Of a DNA stretch of 5,347 nt, positions 1 to 5,347 are shown one piece after another. Positions within the stretch are counted from its first letter, which is position 1. Every line of letters begins with the position of its first letter. Source of the DNA: an uncultured Ruminococcus sp. (GTDB taxonomy: Bacteria; Bacillota; Clostridia; Oscillospirales; Ruminococcaceae); contig CAMWHN010000156.1 in assembly GCA_947174085.1 (NCBI GenBank), forward strand, positions 1-5,347, in the 5' to 3' direction. A program made the position numbers and the translations under genes. The notes under the pieces were generated by a model, which saw only the letters and a list, made by a program, of their open reading frames with translations, was not told the DNA's origin and searched no databases.

Positions 1-101
1 TCCCTGGAGAACCTGTAGAAACAGGGAAATATTGCTATTTTCCTGTGACAGAAGAATTTTATCAAACTTGGAATGCACTGCTTGCAAATCCTGAAACATA
101 A
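1..101 (+). CDS. C-terminal end of an unidentified protein (5' truncated by the window edge)
   Basis: The frame beginning at base 3 is open to a TAA at 99-101 and gives 32 residues, starting PGEPVETGKYCYFPV and ending LLANPET. The other two plus-strand frames also contain stops in this stretch, but only this one ends just before the terminator at 113-146, with a second in-frame TAA soon after (114-116). The residue mix (Pro, Glu, Tyr, Trp) looks like a soluble or extracellular domain end rather than a membrane segment. I do not recognise the family, and 32 residues are too few to name a function. The gene is convergent with the ABC exporter operon and shares its terminator. That the frame is coding is likely but not certain; the identity is unknown. 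Confidence 0.6.
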   Translation, partial: PGEPVETGKYCYFPVTEEFYQTWNALLANPET

Positions 102-112
102 TTAATTAATAA

Positions 113-146
113 ATAAAAAACTCCCATGTATCTGGGAGTTTTTTAT
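113..146. terminator. Bidirectional intrinsic terminator between convergent genes
   Basis: A perfect inverted repeat pairs AAAAAACTCCCA (115-126) with TGGGAGTTTTTT (133-144) around a 6-base loop, TGTATC. Two further A-T pairs extend it to 113-146. The GC core (CTCCCA/TGGGAG) is flanked by an A tract on one side and a T tract on the other, so the RNA from either strand ends in a hairpin followed by U residues. It starts 11 bases after the stop of the plus-strand gene and ends 2 bases before the stop codon of the minus-strand ABC gene, so it fits termination of both. Confidence 0.93.
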
Positions 147-148
147 AA

Positions 149-2059
149 TTATTCCAATTCAAATGCACCTGTATATAATTGATAATAATGACCTTTTTGT
201 GCAATTAATTCGTCATGATTGCCTTTTTCGATTACTTTGCCATGTTCTAACACCATGATTAAATCTGCATTTCTGACTGTGGACAATCTATGTGCAATGA
301 CAAATACAGTTCTGCCATGCATAAGCTTATCCATACCAGAAGAAACAATCGCTTCTGTTCTGGTATCAATGGAAGAAGTCGCTTCATCAAGAATCATAAC
401 AGGCGGATTCGCAACAGCAGCCCTTGCAATCGCAATTAATTGCCGTTGTCCCTGTGATAAATTAGAGCCATTACCTGTCAGCATAGTTTCATAGCCGTTT
501 GGCAGTCTTGTAATAAAATCATCTGCGCCGGCAAGTTTAGAGGCTTCTATGCATTCTTCGTCCGTTGCATCTAACTTGCCATAACGGATATTATCCATGA
601 CAGTACCTGTAAATAAATTAGTTTCTTGTAACACTAATCCTAACGAACGGCGCAAATCAGATTTTTGAATTTTATTAATATTAATACCATCATATCTGAT
701 TTTACCATCTGCAATATCATAAAAACGATTAATTAAATTTGTAATAGTTGTCTTACCTGCACCAGTAGACCCAACAAAAGCAATTTTCTGACCGGGTTTT
801 GCATACACAGAAACATCATGCAGAACAGTTTTGCCTTCTTCATAGGCAAAATCAACATGAAACATTCTGACATCGCCTTGTAATGGTGTATAAGTAACAC
901 TGCCGTCCGCTTGATGAGGGTGTTTCCAAGCCCATTGTCCAGTATAATTTTTTGTTTCTGTAATAGTGCCGTCTTTAGAAATTTCTGCATTGACAAGCTT
1001 TACATAGCCTTCGTCTGTTTCGGGTTCTTCGTCCATTAATGCAAAAATTCTTTCTGCACCGGCTAAAGCCATTACAATCGCATTAATTTGCTGTGTTACT
1101 TGATTTAAATTCCCTGTAAATTGCTTTGTCATATTTAAAAATGCAACTACTACACTGACATCAAGAGCCAAACCAGAGAAACTATAATTTTTAAAGCTAT
1201 TTAAAACCATGACACCGCCAAGCACAGCAATTAATACATATAAAATATTACCAATATTCATGATAACAGGACCTAATGTATTCGCATAGGAATTTGCTCT
1301 GTAACTATCTTGATATAACTGTTCATTAATTTTATCAAAATCAGCCTGTGCTTCTGATTCATGACAGAATACTTTGACAACTTTTTGACCGTTCATCATT
1401 TCTTGAATATAGCCCTCAGCGTCACCAATAGATTTTTGTTGTTTCAAGAAATATTTTGCACTGCCACCGCCCATGACTTTTGTAACTAACATCATGAAAA
1501 TTACACCAACAATAGTAATTAACGTCAACCAGAAGCTATAATATAGCATAATACCAAATACTGCAATTACTACAGTTCCGGCTCTCAGAAGATTCGGCAA
1601 GCCTTGCGAAATTAATTGTCTTAAAGCGTCAATATCGTTTGTATAATAACTCATAATATCGCCGTGCTTGTGCGTATCAAAATAGCGTATTGGCAAATTC
1701 TGCATACCTTTGAACATAGACTGACGCATTTTATTTAGCGTTCCCTGTGTGATAATTGCCATAAACTGTGAATAAACGGTAATTGCTGTTGTAGAAATTA
1801 AATATAAAATAACTAAAAACAGCATCATGGGAATAATTTTTTCACTAGCAGATTGCCAAGTTGCACCATTATCCAGCGTATCAGTAATAATTTTAATTAC
1901 TTTCTGAATATACATATCAGGAATAGAAGACGCAATTGAAGAAAATAAAATACATATAATCGTAATTGGCAAGAGCTTCGGATAAAAAGTAAATAGCATT
2001 TTCATGAGACGTTTAAAAACGCCTTTTTTTAATTTCGGTTTTTCATGATTATTCGGCAT
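149..2059 (-). CDS. Heterodimeric ABC exporter, half-transporter with the catalytic Walker B (636 aa)
   Basis: This is a membrane-embedded ABC half-transporter (type IV exporter fold, MdlB/LmrD-like) that should pair with the product of the gene just upstream to export an unknown, probably hydrophobic or drug-like, substrate at the cost of ATP. Residues about 25-320 form the transmembrane domain, with hydrophobic stretches near 29-50, 75-99, 155-175, 177-195, 263-286 and 292-310. The nucleotide-binding domain carries the A-loop Tyr406, Walker A GSTGAGKT (430-437), Q-loop Gln478, signature LSQGQ (534-538), Walker B VMILDEA with catalytic Glu559, D-loop SSID and switch His590. ATP-site residues are therefore canonical, while the third signature position is Gln instead of Gly. 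About 40 extra residues (352-391) join the two domains. I chose the ATG at 2059 because GGAGG sits 8 bases before it; the ATG at 2065 is too close to that site. The frame stays open to 2098, inside the preceding gene. The gene overlaps that gene by 11 bases, which suggests translational coupling. Family call secure; substrate unknown. Confidence 0.95.
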   Translation of the reverse strand: MPNNHEKPKLKKGVFKRLMKMLFTFYPKLLPITIICILFSSIASSIPDMYIQKVIKIITDTLDNGATWQSASEKIIPMMLFLVILYLISTTAITVYSQFMAIITQGTLNKMRQSMFKGMQNLPIRYFDTHKHGDIMSYYTNDIDALRQLISQGLPNLLRAGTVVIAVFGIMLYYSFWLTLITIVGVIFMMLVTKVMGGGSAKYFLKQQKSIGDAEGYIQEMMNGQKVVKVFCHESEAQADFDKINEQLYQDSYRANSYANTLGPVIMNIGNILYVLIAVLGGVMVLNSFKNYSFSGLALDVSVVVAFLNMTKQFTGNLNQVTQQINAIVMALAGAERIFALMDEEPETDEGYVKLVNAEISKDGTITETKNYTGQWAWKHPHQADGSVTYTPLQGDVRMFHVDFAYEEGKTVLHDVSVYAKPGQKIAFVGSTGAGKTTITNLINRFYDIADGKIRYDGININKIQKSDLRRSLGLVLQETNLFTGTVMDNIRYGKLDATDEECIEASKLAGADDFITRLPNGYETMLTGNGSNLSQGQRQLIAIARAAVANPPVMILDEATSSIDTRTEAIVSSGMDKLMHGRTVFVIAHRLSTVRNADLIMVLEHGKVIEKGNHDELIAQKGHYYQLYTGAFELE

Positions 2060-3788
2060 TGTCATCACCTCCGTTTGTCTGCTGTTCGTAAACTTCACGG
2101 TAAATATGACTTGATTTCAATAATTCCTCATGTGTGCCAATTGCACTAATAGAGCCGTTATCTAATACAATAATCATATCAGCATCTTGCACGGAAGAAA
2201 TTCTTTGTGCAATAATAATTTTAGTAGTCTCAGGAATAAAATTTTTAAATCCCTGTCTAATAAACGCATCAGTTTTTGTATCAACGGCACTGGTAGAATC
2301 GTCCAGAATTAAAATTTTCGGCTTTTTTAATAAAGCTCTGGCAATACATAATCTTTGTTTTTGACCGCCAGAAACATTCGTGCCACCTTGTTCAATATAA
2401 GTATCATAGCCATCAGGAAAACTCTGTACAAATTCATCAGCTTGAGCCAATTGACAGGCTTCTATAATTTCTTCATCTGTTGCATTTGGATTGCCCCAAC
2501 GCAAATTTTCTTTAATTGTTCCAGAAAATAATACATTTTTTTGTAATACCATAGCAACAGCATTTCTAAGTACATCAATATCATAATTTCTAACATCAAC
2601 GCCACCGATTTTTACAGAACCTTCTGTTACATCATAAAGCCTTGGAATTAACTGCACTAGTGTTGATTTACTAGCCCCTGTACCGCCAATAATTCCCACG
2701 GTTTGTCCAGAAGCAATATGCAGATTAATATCTGCCAAAGCATATTTTTTTGCCTGTGCAGAATATTTAAAGCTAACATTTTCAAATTCTATATCGCCGT
2801 CTGTAAGAATTTGTAAAGCTTGTTCTGGATTTTGCAAAGATGGTTCTTCTACTAAAACTTCATAAATACGCTTGGTAGATTCAGCTGACATGGTAATCAT
2901 AACATAAATGACAGATAAAAACATCAAAGCCATTAAAATCTGCACACCATAAGTAATCATAGCAGAAATCTGTCCGATATCAACAGCATGATCAATAATT
3001 GCCATTTTAGAGCCAACGAATAAAATAAATACCATGTCAAAATACATACAAATTTGCATTAATGGCGTATTTAATGCAACGATTCTTTCTGCTTTGGTAA
3101 AATCTTTGCAAATATCATCTGCTGAAGTTTTAAATTTTTGTTTCTCATGTTCTTCACGGGAAAAGCCTTTGACAACACGCATTGCACGGACATTTTCTTC
3201 AATAGATTCATTTAGTCTGTCATATTTTTTAAATACGCTTCTGAATGCCGGCATTGCATATTTGCTGATTAGAAATAATCCAAGTACAAGCACTGGAATG
3301 ACTATGACAAATGCCATTGCAAGTTTACCGCCCATTTTAAATGCCATAACCACTGAAAAAATAAACATCAATGGACTTCTTAGCCCCATTCTGATTGTCA
3401 TCATGAATGCCATTTGCAAATTTGTAATATCAGTCGTCATTCTAGTCACCAGTGACGAAGAAGAAAATTTGTCAATATTTTCAAATGCATATGTCTGGAT
3501 TCTTGCAAACATATCATGACGCAAATTTTTTGATAATCCAGTAGAAGCCTTAGACGCTGTAACTGCTGCTGTACCGCCACACATCATAGATATAATTGCT
3601 AAAATTGTTAAAATAATGCCAATTCGCAAAATATCATTTATGGGTGCATTCATTTGCACCTGTTTGACAAGTTCGGCTGTAATCATTGGCAATAATGCTT
3701 CAATTCCTGCTTCTGCCGTAATAAAAATTAACGTCAGAATTGTCGGGAATTTATATTCTCGCAAGCAGGAAAGAATTTTTTTGAGCAT
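2049..3788 (-). CDS. Heterodimeric ABC exporter, half-transporter with the degenerate ATP site (579 aa)
   Basis: This is the partner ABC half-transporter (type IV exporter, MdlA/LmrC-like) located in the cytoplasmic membrane. The transmembrane domain has hydrophobic stretches near residues 16-37, 54-78, 134-153, 155-177, 243-262 and 273-298, and the conserved cytoplasmic-loop segment ENVRAMRVVKGF at 198-209. The nucleotide-binding domain shows A-loop Tyr342, a Walker A reading GGTGASKS (368-375, Ser373 where Gly is standard, Lys374 kept), Q-loop Gln416, a good signature VSGGQ (472-476), Walker B ending ILDDS with Asp497 replacing the catalytic Glu, and Gln528 replacing the switch His. It should thus bind ATP but hydrolyse poorly on its own Walker side, while giving its intact signature to the partner's catalytic site. 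I start at the ATG at 3788 (AAAGGA 9 bases upstream, MLKK start typical of the family); the ATG at 3794 and TTG at 3797 are in frame but lie too close to that site. It is first in a two-gene operon behind the promoter at 3880-3908. Confidence 0.95.
   Translation of the reverse strand: MLKKILSCLREYKFPTILTLIFITAEAGIEALLPMITAELVKQVQMNAPINDILRIGIILTILAIISMMCGGTAAVTASKASTGLSKNLRHDMFARIQTYAFENIDKFSSSSLVTRMTTDITNLQMAFMMTIRMGLRSPLMFIFSVVMAFKMGGKLAMAFVIVIPVLVLGLFLISKYAMPAFRSVFKKYDRLNESIEENVRAMRVVKGFSREEHEKQKFKTSADDICKDFTKAERIVALNTPLMQICMYFDMVFILFVGSKMAIIDHAVDIGQISAMITYGVQILMALMFLSVIYVMITMSAESTKRIYEVLVEEPSLQNPEQALQILTDGDIEFENVSFKYSAQAKKYALADINLHIASGQTVGIIGGTGASKSTLVQLIPRLYDVTEGSVKIGGVDVRNYDIDVLRNAVAMVLQKNVLFSGTIKENLRWGNPNATDEEIIEACQLAQADEFVQSFPDGYDTYIEQGGTNVSGGQKQRLCIARALLKKPKILILDDSTSAVDTKTDAFIRQGFKNFIPETTKIIIAQRISSVQDADMIIVLDNGSISAIGTHEELLKSSHIYREVYEQQTNGGDDNAE
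2066..2072 (-). promoter_or_regulatory. Ribosome binding site of the second ABC gene
   Basis: The minus strand reads GGAGGTGATGACAATG. GGAGGTGAT is almost fully complementary to the 3' end of bacterial 16S rRNA. The GGAGG core ends 8 bases before the ATG at 2059 but only 2 bases before the ATG at 2065, so it decides the start in favour of 2059. The site lies within the last codons of the preceding gene, so ribosomes finishing that gene pass over it. Confidence 0.85.
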
Positions 3789-3797
3789 AAGCATCAA

Positions 3798-3803
3798 TCC
3801 TTT
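3798..3803 (-). promoter_or_regulatory. Ribosome binding site of the first ABC gene
   Basis: The minus strand reads AAAGGATTGATGCTTATG. AAAGGA is a moderate Shine-Dalgarno match, 9 bases before the ATG at 3788 and 3 bases before the ATG at 3794. The spacing favours 3788. It is visibly weaker than the GGAGG sites of the other two genes in the window. Confidence 0.6.
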
Positions 3804-3832
3804 CTTAGTATAAAAATTAATAAATGAATAAA

Positions 3833-3878
3833 ATTTTAATTACATGTACCCAGTGCTTGCTGTACATGTAATTAAAAT
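3833..3878. promoter_or_regulatory. Perfect 17-bp inverted repeat over the transcription start (candidate operator or leader hairpin)
   Basis: ATTTTAATTACATGTAC (3833-3849) is the exact reverse complement of GTACATGTAATTAAAAT (3862-3878), separated by 12 bases. Each arm also contains its own palindrome TACATGTA (3841-3848 and 3863-3870), with centres 22 bp apart, about two helical turns, so dimers bound at each would face the same side of the DNA. One arm begins one base after the -10 box and covers the predicted start, a classic place for a repressor to block RNA polymerase. In RNA the same sequence would fold into a long hairpin at the extreme 5' end of the transcript, which could instead protect the mRNA. 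The cognate regulator is not encoded in the window. Confidence 0.75.
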
Positions 3879-3879
3879 A

Positions 3880-3908
3880 ATTTTACTATAATTTCACGCT
3901 TTTGTCAA
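3880..3908 (-). promoter_or_regulatory. Sigma-A type promoter of the ABC exporter operon
   Basis: On the minus strand a perfect -35 box TTGACA (3908-3903) is followed after exactly 17 bases by TAAAAT (3885-3880), one mismatch from the TATAAT consensus. Transcription should start near 3873, giving a leader of about 70 bases before the ribosome binding site. A/T tracts immediately upstream (3913-3929) could act as an UP element. This gives the ABC pair its own promoter, separate from any read-through from the MATE gene. The start site is inferred from spacing. Confidence 0.82.
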
Positions 3909-3912
3909 TAGT

Positions 3913-3929
3913 TACAAAAATTTTTTGTA
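3913..3929. repeat. AT-only-core dyad upstream of the -35 box
   Basis: TACAAAAA (3913-3920) and TTTTTGTA (3922-3929) are exact inverted repeats around a single central T. The element ends 4 bases upstream of the TTGACA hexamer. It may serve as an UP element through its A and T tracts, as a second protein site, or be a by-product of AT richness. It lacks the GC stem expected of an intrinsic terminator, so I do not call it the terminator of the MATE gene. Confidence 0.45.
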
Positions 3930-3963
3930 TAATTTATAAAATCAATAAAATTTTTTGAAGAAC

Positions 3964-5259
3964 TTAGGCATTTTTTGCTAGCATTTTGTTTTTAATTAAA
4001 AAATAAATGCCAACTAGCAAAGTAAATAATTCTGTTACAGGATACGCTAACCAAAGTCCTTTTGTTTTAAATATGCTTGTTAATATAAATGTACAGGGAA
4101 TAATGAAAATAAATCCTCTTAGTAAAGAAATACTATTACTTTGAAAAGACTTTTCGATGACAGCAAATAACATTGTAATTAAAATATTCATACCTGCAAA
4201 AACAGCACCTAAAAAATAATATTGCAAGCCCTGTACAGCATAATTTTGTAATAAAATATCTTGTTCTTGATTAAAAATTTCTGCGATTTGATTTGCAAAT
4301 AGTAAAATTCCGCCATAAATTAAAATAAATAAGCCGATTACTACAAAACATGCAGATTTAAAAAATAATAATAATGATTTTTGCTGTCCATAAGCTTCAC
4401 TAAGCAAGGGCTGAACGCCTTGCGCAACACCTGTCCAAACAGACGTGACTACCAGTGAAATATTTGCAATAATGCCATAACTAGCAACACCTGTATTTCC
4501 GGCAAGTTTCAGCATTAATAAATTAAATATAATTATTACAATTCCGCCTGAAAATTCTGTCACAAAAGACGCACCGCCAATAAATAAAATATAACTACAT
4601 TGTTTTAAATTTGGCTTAATATTTACAGGTCTAAAATTATTTCTATCTTCTAAAAAAAATGATGATAATTCTAGTATGCTAATCACTGGAGAACAACAAG
4701 TTGCGAATACTGCGCCAAACATACCCATATCTAGCAAAAAAATAAATATATAATCCAGTAAAATATTAGAAAAACTGCCAATTAGCATGGCTTTCATAGC
4801 AAGTTCAGGCGCACCGTCATTCCGAACAAAATATAATAAAATATGATTCAGCATAAATAACGGTGAACAGATAAGAAGCGTTTTTAAATAAATCAAACTC
4901 ATTTCAAAAGTCTGTTCATCTGCACCAAGTAAAATTACTATTTTATCTGAAAAAAATACCCCTGTTAAAATTAATAATACTCCTAAAAATAGCCATAAAT
5001 ATAAAACTTGTGTAAAAATTTGATTCGCTTGCCGATTCTGTTGACAGCTCCTGTAAATAATATATTTTGCACAACCGCCCATGCCTAACATTAAAGCCAA
5101 GCCGTTAATAAAATTATAAGCCGGTATCACAAGATTTAACGCTGTGATGCCGTCTGCGCCGAGCCATTGCGCAATAAAATAAGTATCTGCCAGAATATAA
5201 CACGAAATTCCTAACATACCTAAAATATTAAAACTAATATATTTAGCAAATTGTTTCAT
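3964..5259 (-). CDS. MATE-family multidrug/cation antiporter (431 aa)
   Basis: This integral membrane protein belongs to the MATE efflux family, which exports organic cations and drugs in exchange for Na+ or H+. It shows about twelve hydrophobic segments in two six-helix halves: near residues 10-33, 38-62, 85-103, 123-145, 155-177, 181-203, then 222-250, 257-283, 299-322, 341-368, 378-397 and 403-422. Recognisable family stretches are ILADTYFIAQWLG (22-34), RNDGAP (146-151), SNILLDYIFIF (164-174, like the NxxLDxxxIF of MepA-type proteins), YGI (261-263) and GVQPLLSEAYG (281-291). Family members usually run about 440-460 residues; this one is slightly short because its N-terminal tail before helix 1 is brief, and nothing looks broken. 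AAAGGAGG ends 8 bases before the ATG at 5259, fixing the start. The gene precedes the ABC pair on the same strand, 175 bases away, with no convincing terminator between. The subfamily and the substrate cannot be decided from sequence alone. Confidence 0.92.
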   Translation of the reverse strand: MKQFAKYISFNILGMLGISCYILADTYFIAQWLGADGITALNLVIPAYNFINGLALMLGMGGCAKYIIYRSCQQNRQANQIFTQVLYLWLFLGVLLILTGVFFSDKIVILLGADEQTFEMSLIYLKTLLICSPLFMLNHILLYFVRNDGAPELAMKAMLIGSFSNILLDYIFIFLLDMGMFGAVFATCCSPVISILELSSFFLEDRNNFRPVNIKPNLKQCSYILFIGGASFVTEFSGGIVIIIFNLLMLKLAGNTGVASYGIIANISLVVTSVWTGVAQGVQPLLSEAYGQQKSLLLFFKSACFVVIGLFILIYGGILLFANQIAEIFNQEQDILLQNYAVQGLQYYFLGAVFAGMNILITMLFAVIEKSFQSNSISLLRGFIFIIPCTFILTSIFKTKGLWLAYPVTELFTLLVGIYFLIKNKMLAKNA

Positions 5260-5267
5260 AAAGATTT

Positions 5268-5275
5268 CCTCCTTT
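5268..5275 (-). promoter_or_regulatory. Ribosome binding site of the MATE gene
   Basis: The minus strand reads AAAGGAGGAAATCTTTATG. AAAGGAGG is a strong Shine-Dalgarno sequence, and its last G is 8 bases from the ATG at 5259, which settles the start codon. I see no convincing -35/-10 pair in the visible 70 bases upstream, so the promoter is probably beyond the window edge or shared with an upstream gene. Confidence 0.85.
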
Positions 5276-5292
5276 CCAGTTTATAAATCTAT

Positions 5293-5341
5293 AAAAAATA
5301 CGCTGTATTCCTGCTAAAATAAAAAACATGAGTACAGCGTA
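5293..5341 (-). terminator. Hairpin plus T run 5' of the MATE gene (terminator of an upstream gene or attenuator)
   Basis: TACGCTGTA (5299-5307) and TACAGCGTA (5333-5341) are exact reverse complements, 25 bases apart. Read on the minus strand, the second arm is followed at once by TTTTTT (5298-5293), the layout of a rho-independent terminator. No T run follows on the plus strand, so the element is oriented leftward. It lies 18 bases upstream of the MATE ribosome binding site. It either ends transcription of a gene to the right of the window, or acts as an attenuator in the MATE leader. The loop is long for a strong terminator, which lowers confidence. Confidence 0.6.
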
Positions 5342-5347
5342 GAATAT

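Noticed and set aside
2060..2098. N-terminal extension of the second ABC protein by up to 13 residues (starting at 2098)
   Set aside because: The frame is open, but no ribosome binding site precedes 2098 and the extension would lie within the upstream coding sequence. GGAGG with 8-base spacing points to 2059.
3034..3519. Open plus-strand frame of 161 codons inside the first ABC gene
   Set aside because: It lies fully antisense to a well-supported ABC transmembrane domain, has no ribosome binding site worth the name, and its composition reflects the complement of hydrophobic codons. The same holds for shorter plus-strand frames at 219-494, 2134-2364 and 3616-3813, and for the minus-strand frame at 733-996.
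3841..3870. CopY/BlaI-type operator boxes
   Set aside because: Those operators read TACA, two bases, TGTA. Here the half-sites abut (TACATGTA), so the spacing is wrong for a direct assignment; kept only as a resemblance.
3833..3878. Reading the 17-bp inverted repeat as the intrinsic terminator of the MATE gene
   Set aside because: The stem is mostly A-T, the T run after it on the minus strand is short, and the element sits downstream of a near-consensus promoter at the start of the next transcript. An operator or leader hairpin fits better.
5243..5329. A real small gene of 28 codons overlapping the MATE start
   Set aside because: No ribosome binding site precedes its ATG, it starts inside a hairpin loop and it overlaps the MATE ribosome binding site. 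Mentioned only as a possible leader peptide, not annotated as a gene.
1..5347. Mobile element, CRISPR array, tRNA/rRNA or toxin-antitoxin content
   Set aside because: No transposase-like frame, terminal repeats, regularly spaced repeats or tRNA-like cloverleaf could be found; almost all bases are accounted for by three efflux genes and their control sites.

Overview
The window looks like chromosomal DNA from a low-GC Gram-positive bacterium, most likely an anaerobic member of the Clostridia (Lachnospirales/Oscillospirales-like). This rests on the AT-rich composition, strong GGAGG ribosome binding sites, a TTGACA-N17-TAAAAT promoter, an intrinsic terminator with a U tract, and protein styles typical of that group. 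The taxonomic call is an inference; no marker gene is present.

Layout, left to right. Bases 1-101 hold the last 32 codons of an unidentified plus-strand gene. It converges on a minus-strand cluster across a perfect, bidirectional intrinsic terminator (113-146). The rest of the window is transcribed leftward: a MATE-family efflux gene (5259 to 3964), then a 175-base control region, then two overlapping genes for the halves of an ABC exporter (3788 to 2049 and 2059 to 149). The control region holds a near-consensus sigma-A promoter, an AT-tract dyad upstream of its -35 box, and a perfect 17-bp inverted repeat over the predicted transcription start. The right edge has a hairpin followed by a T run, 5' of the MATE gene.

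The two ABC proteins have complementary defects. The first-translated half (579 aa) has a weakened ATP-binding side (GGTGASKS Walker A, Asp in place of the catalytic Glu, Gln in place of the switch His) but an intact VSGGQ signature. The second half (636 aa) has intact Walker A, Walker B and switch His but an LSQGQ signature. Assembled head to tail, they would give one consensus and one degenerate ATP site, the hallmark of heterodimeric type IV ABC exporters such as TM287/288, LmrCD, BmrCD and PatAB. Next to a cation-coupled MATE pump, this suggests a small efflux locus with two energy sources, but no substrate can be named from sequence.

I see no mobile element, CRISPR array, tRNA or rRNA, and no evidence for a wholly new system. 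The least explained element is the operator-like palindrome at 3833-3878: no candidate regulator gene is encoded in the window.
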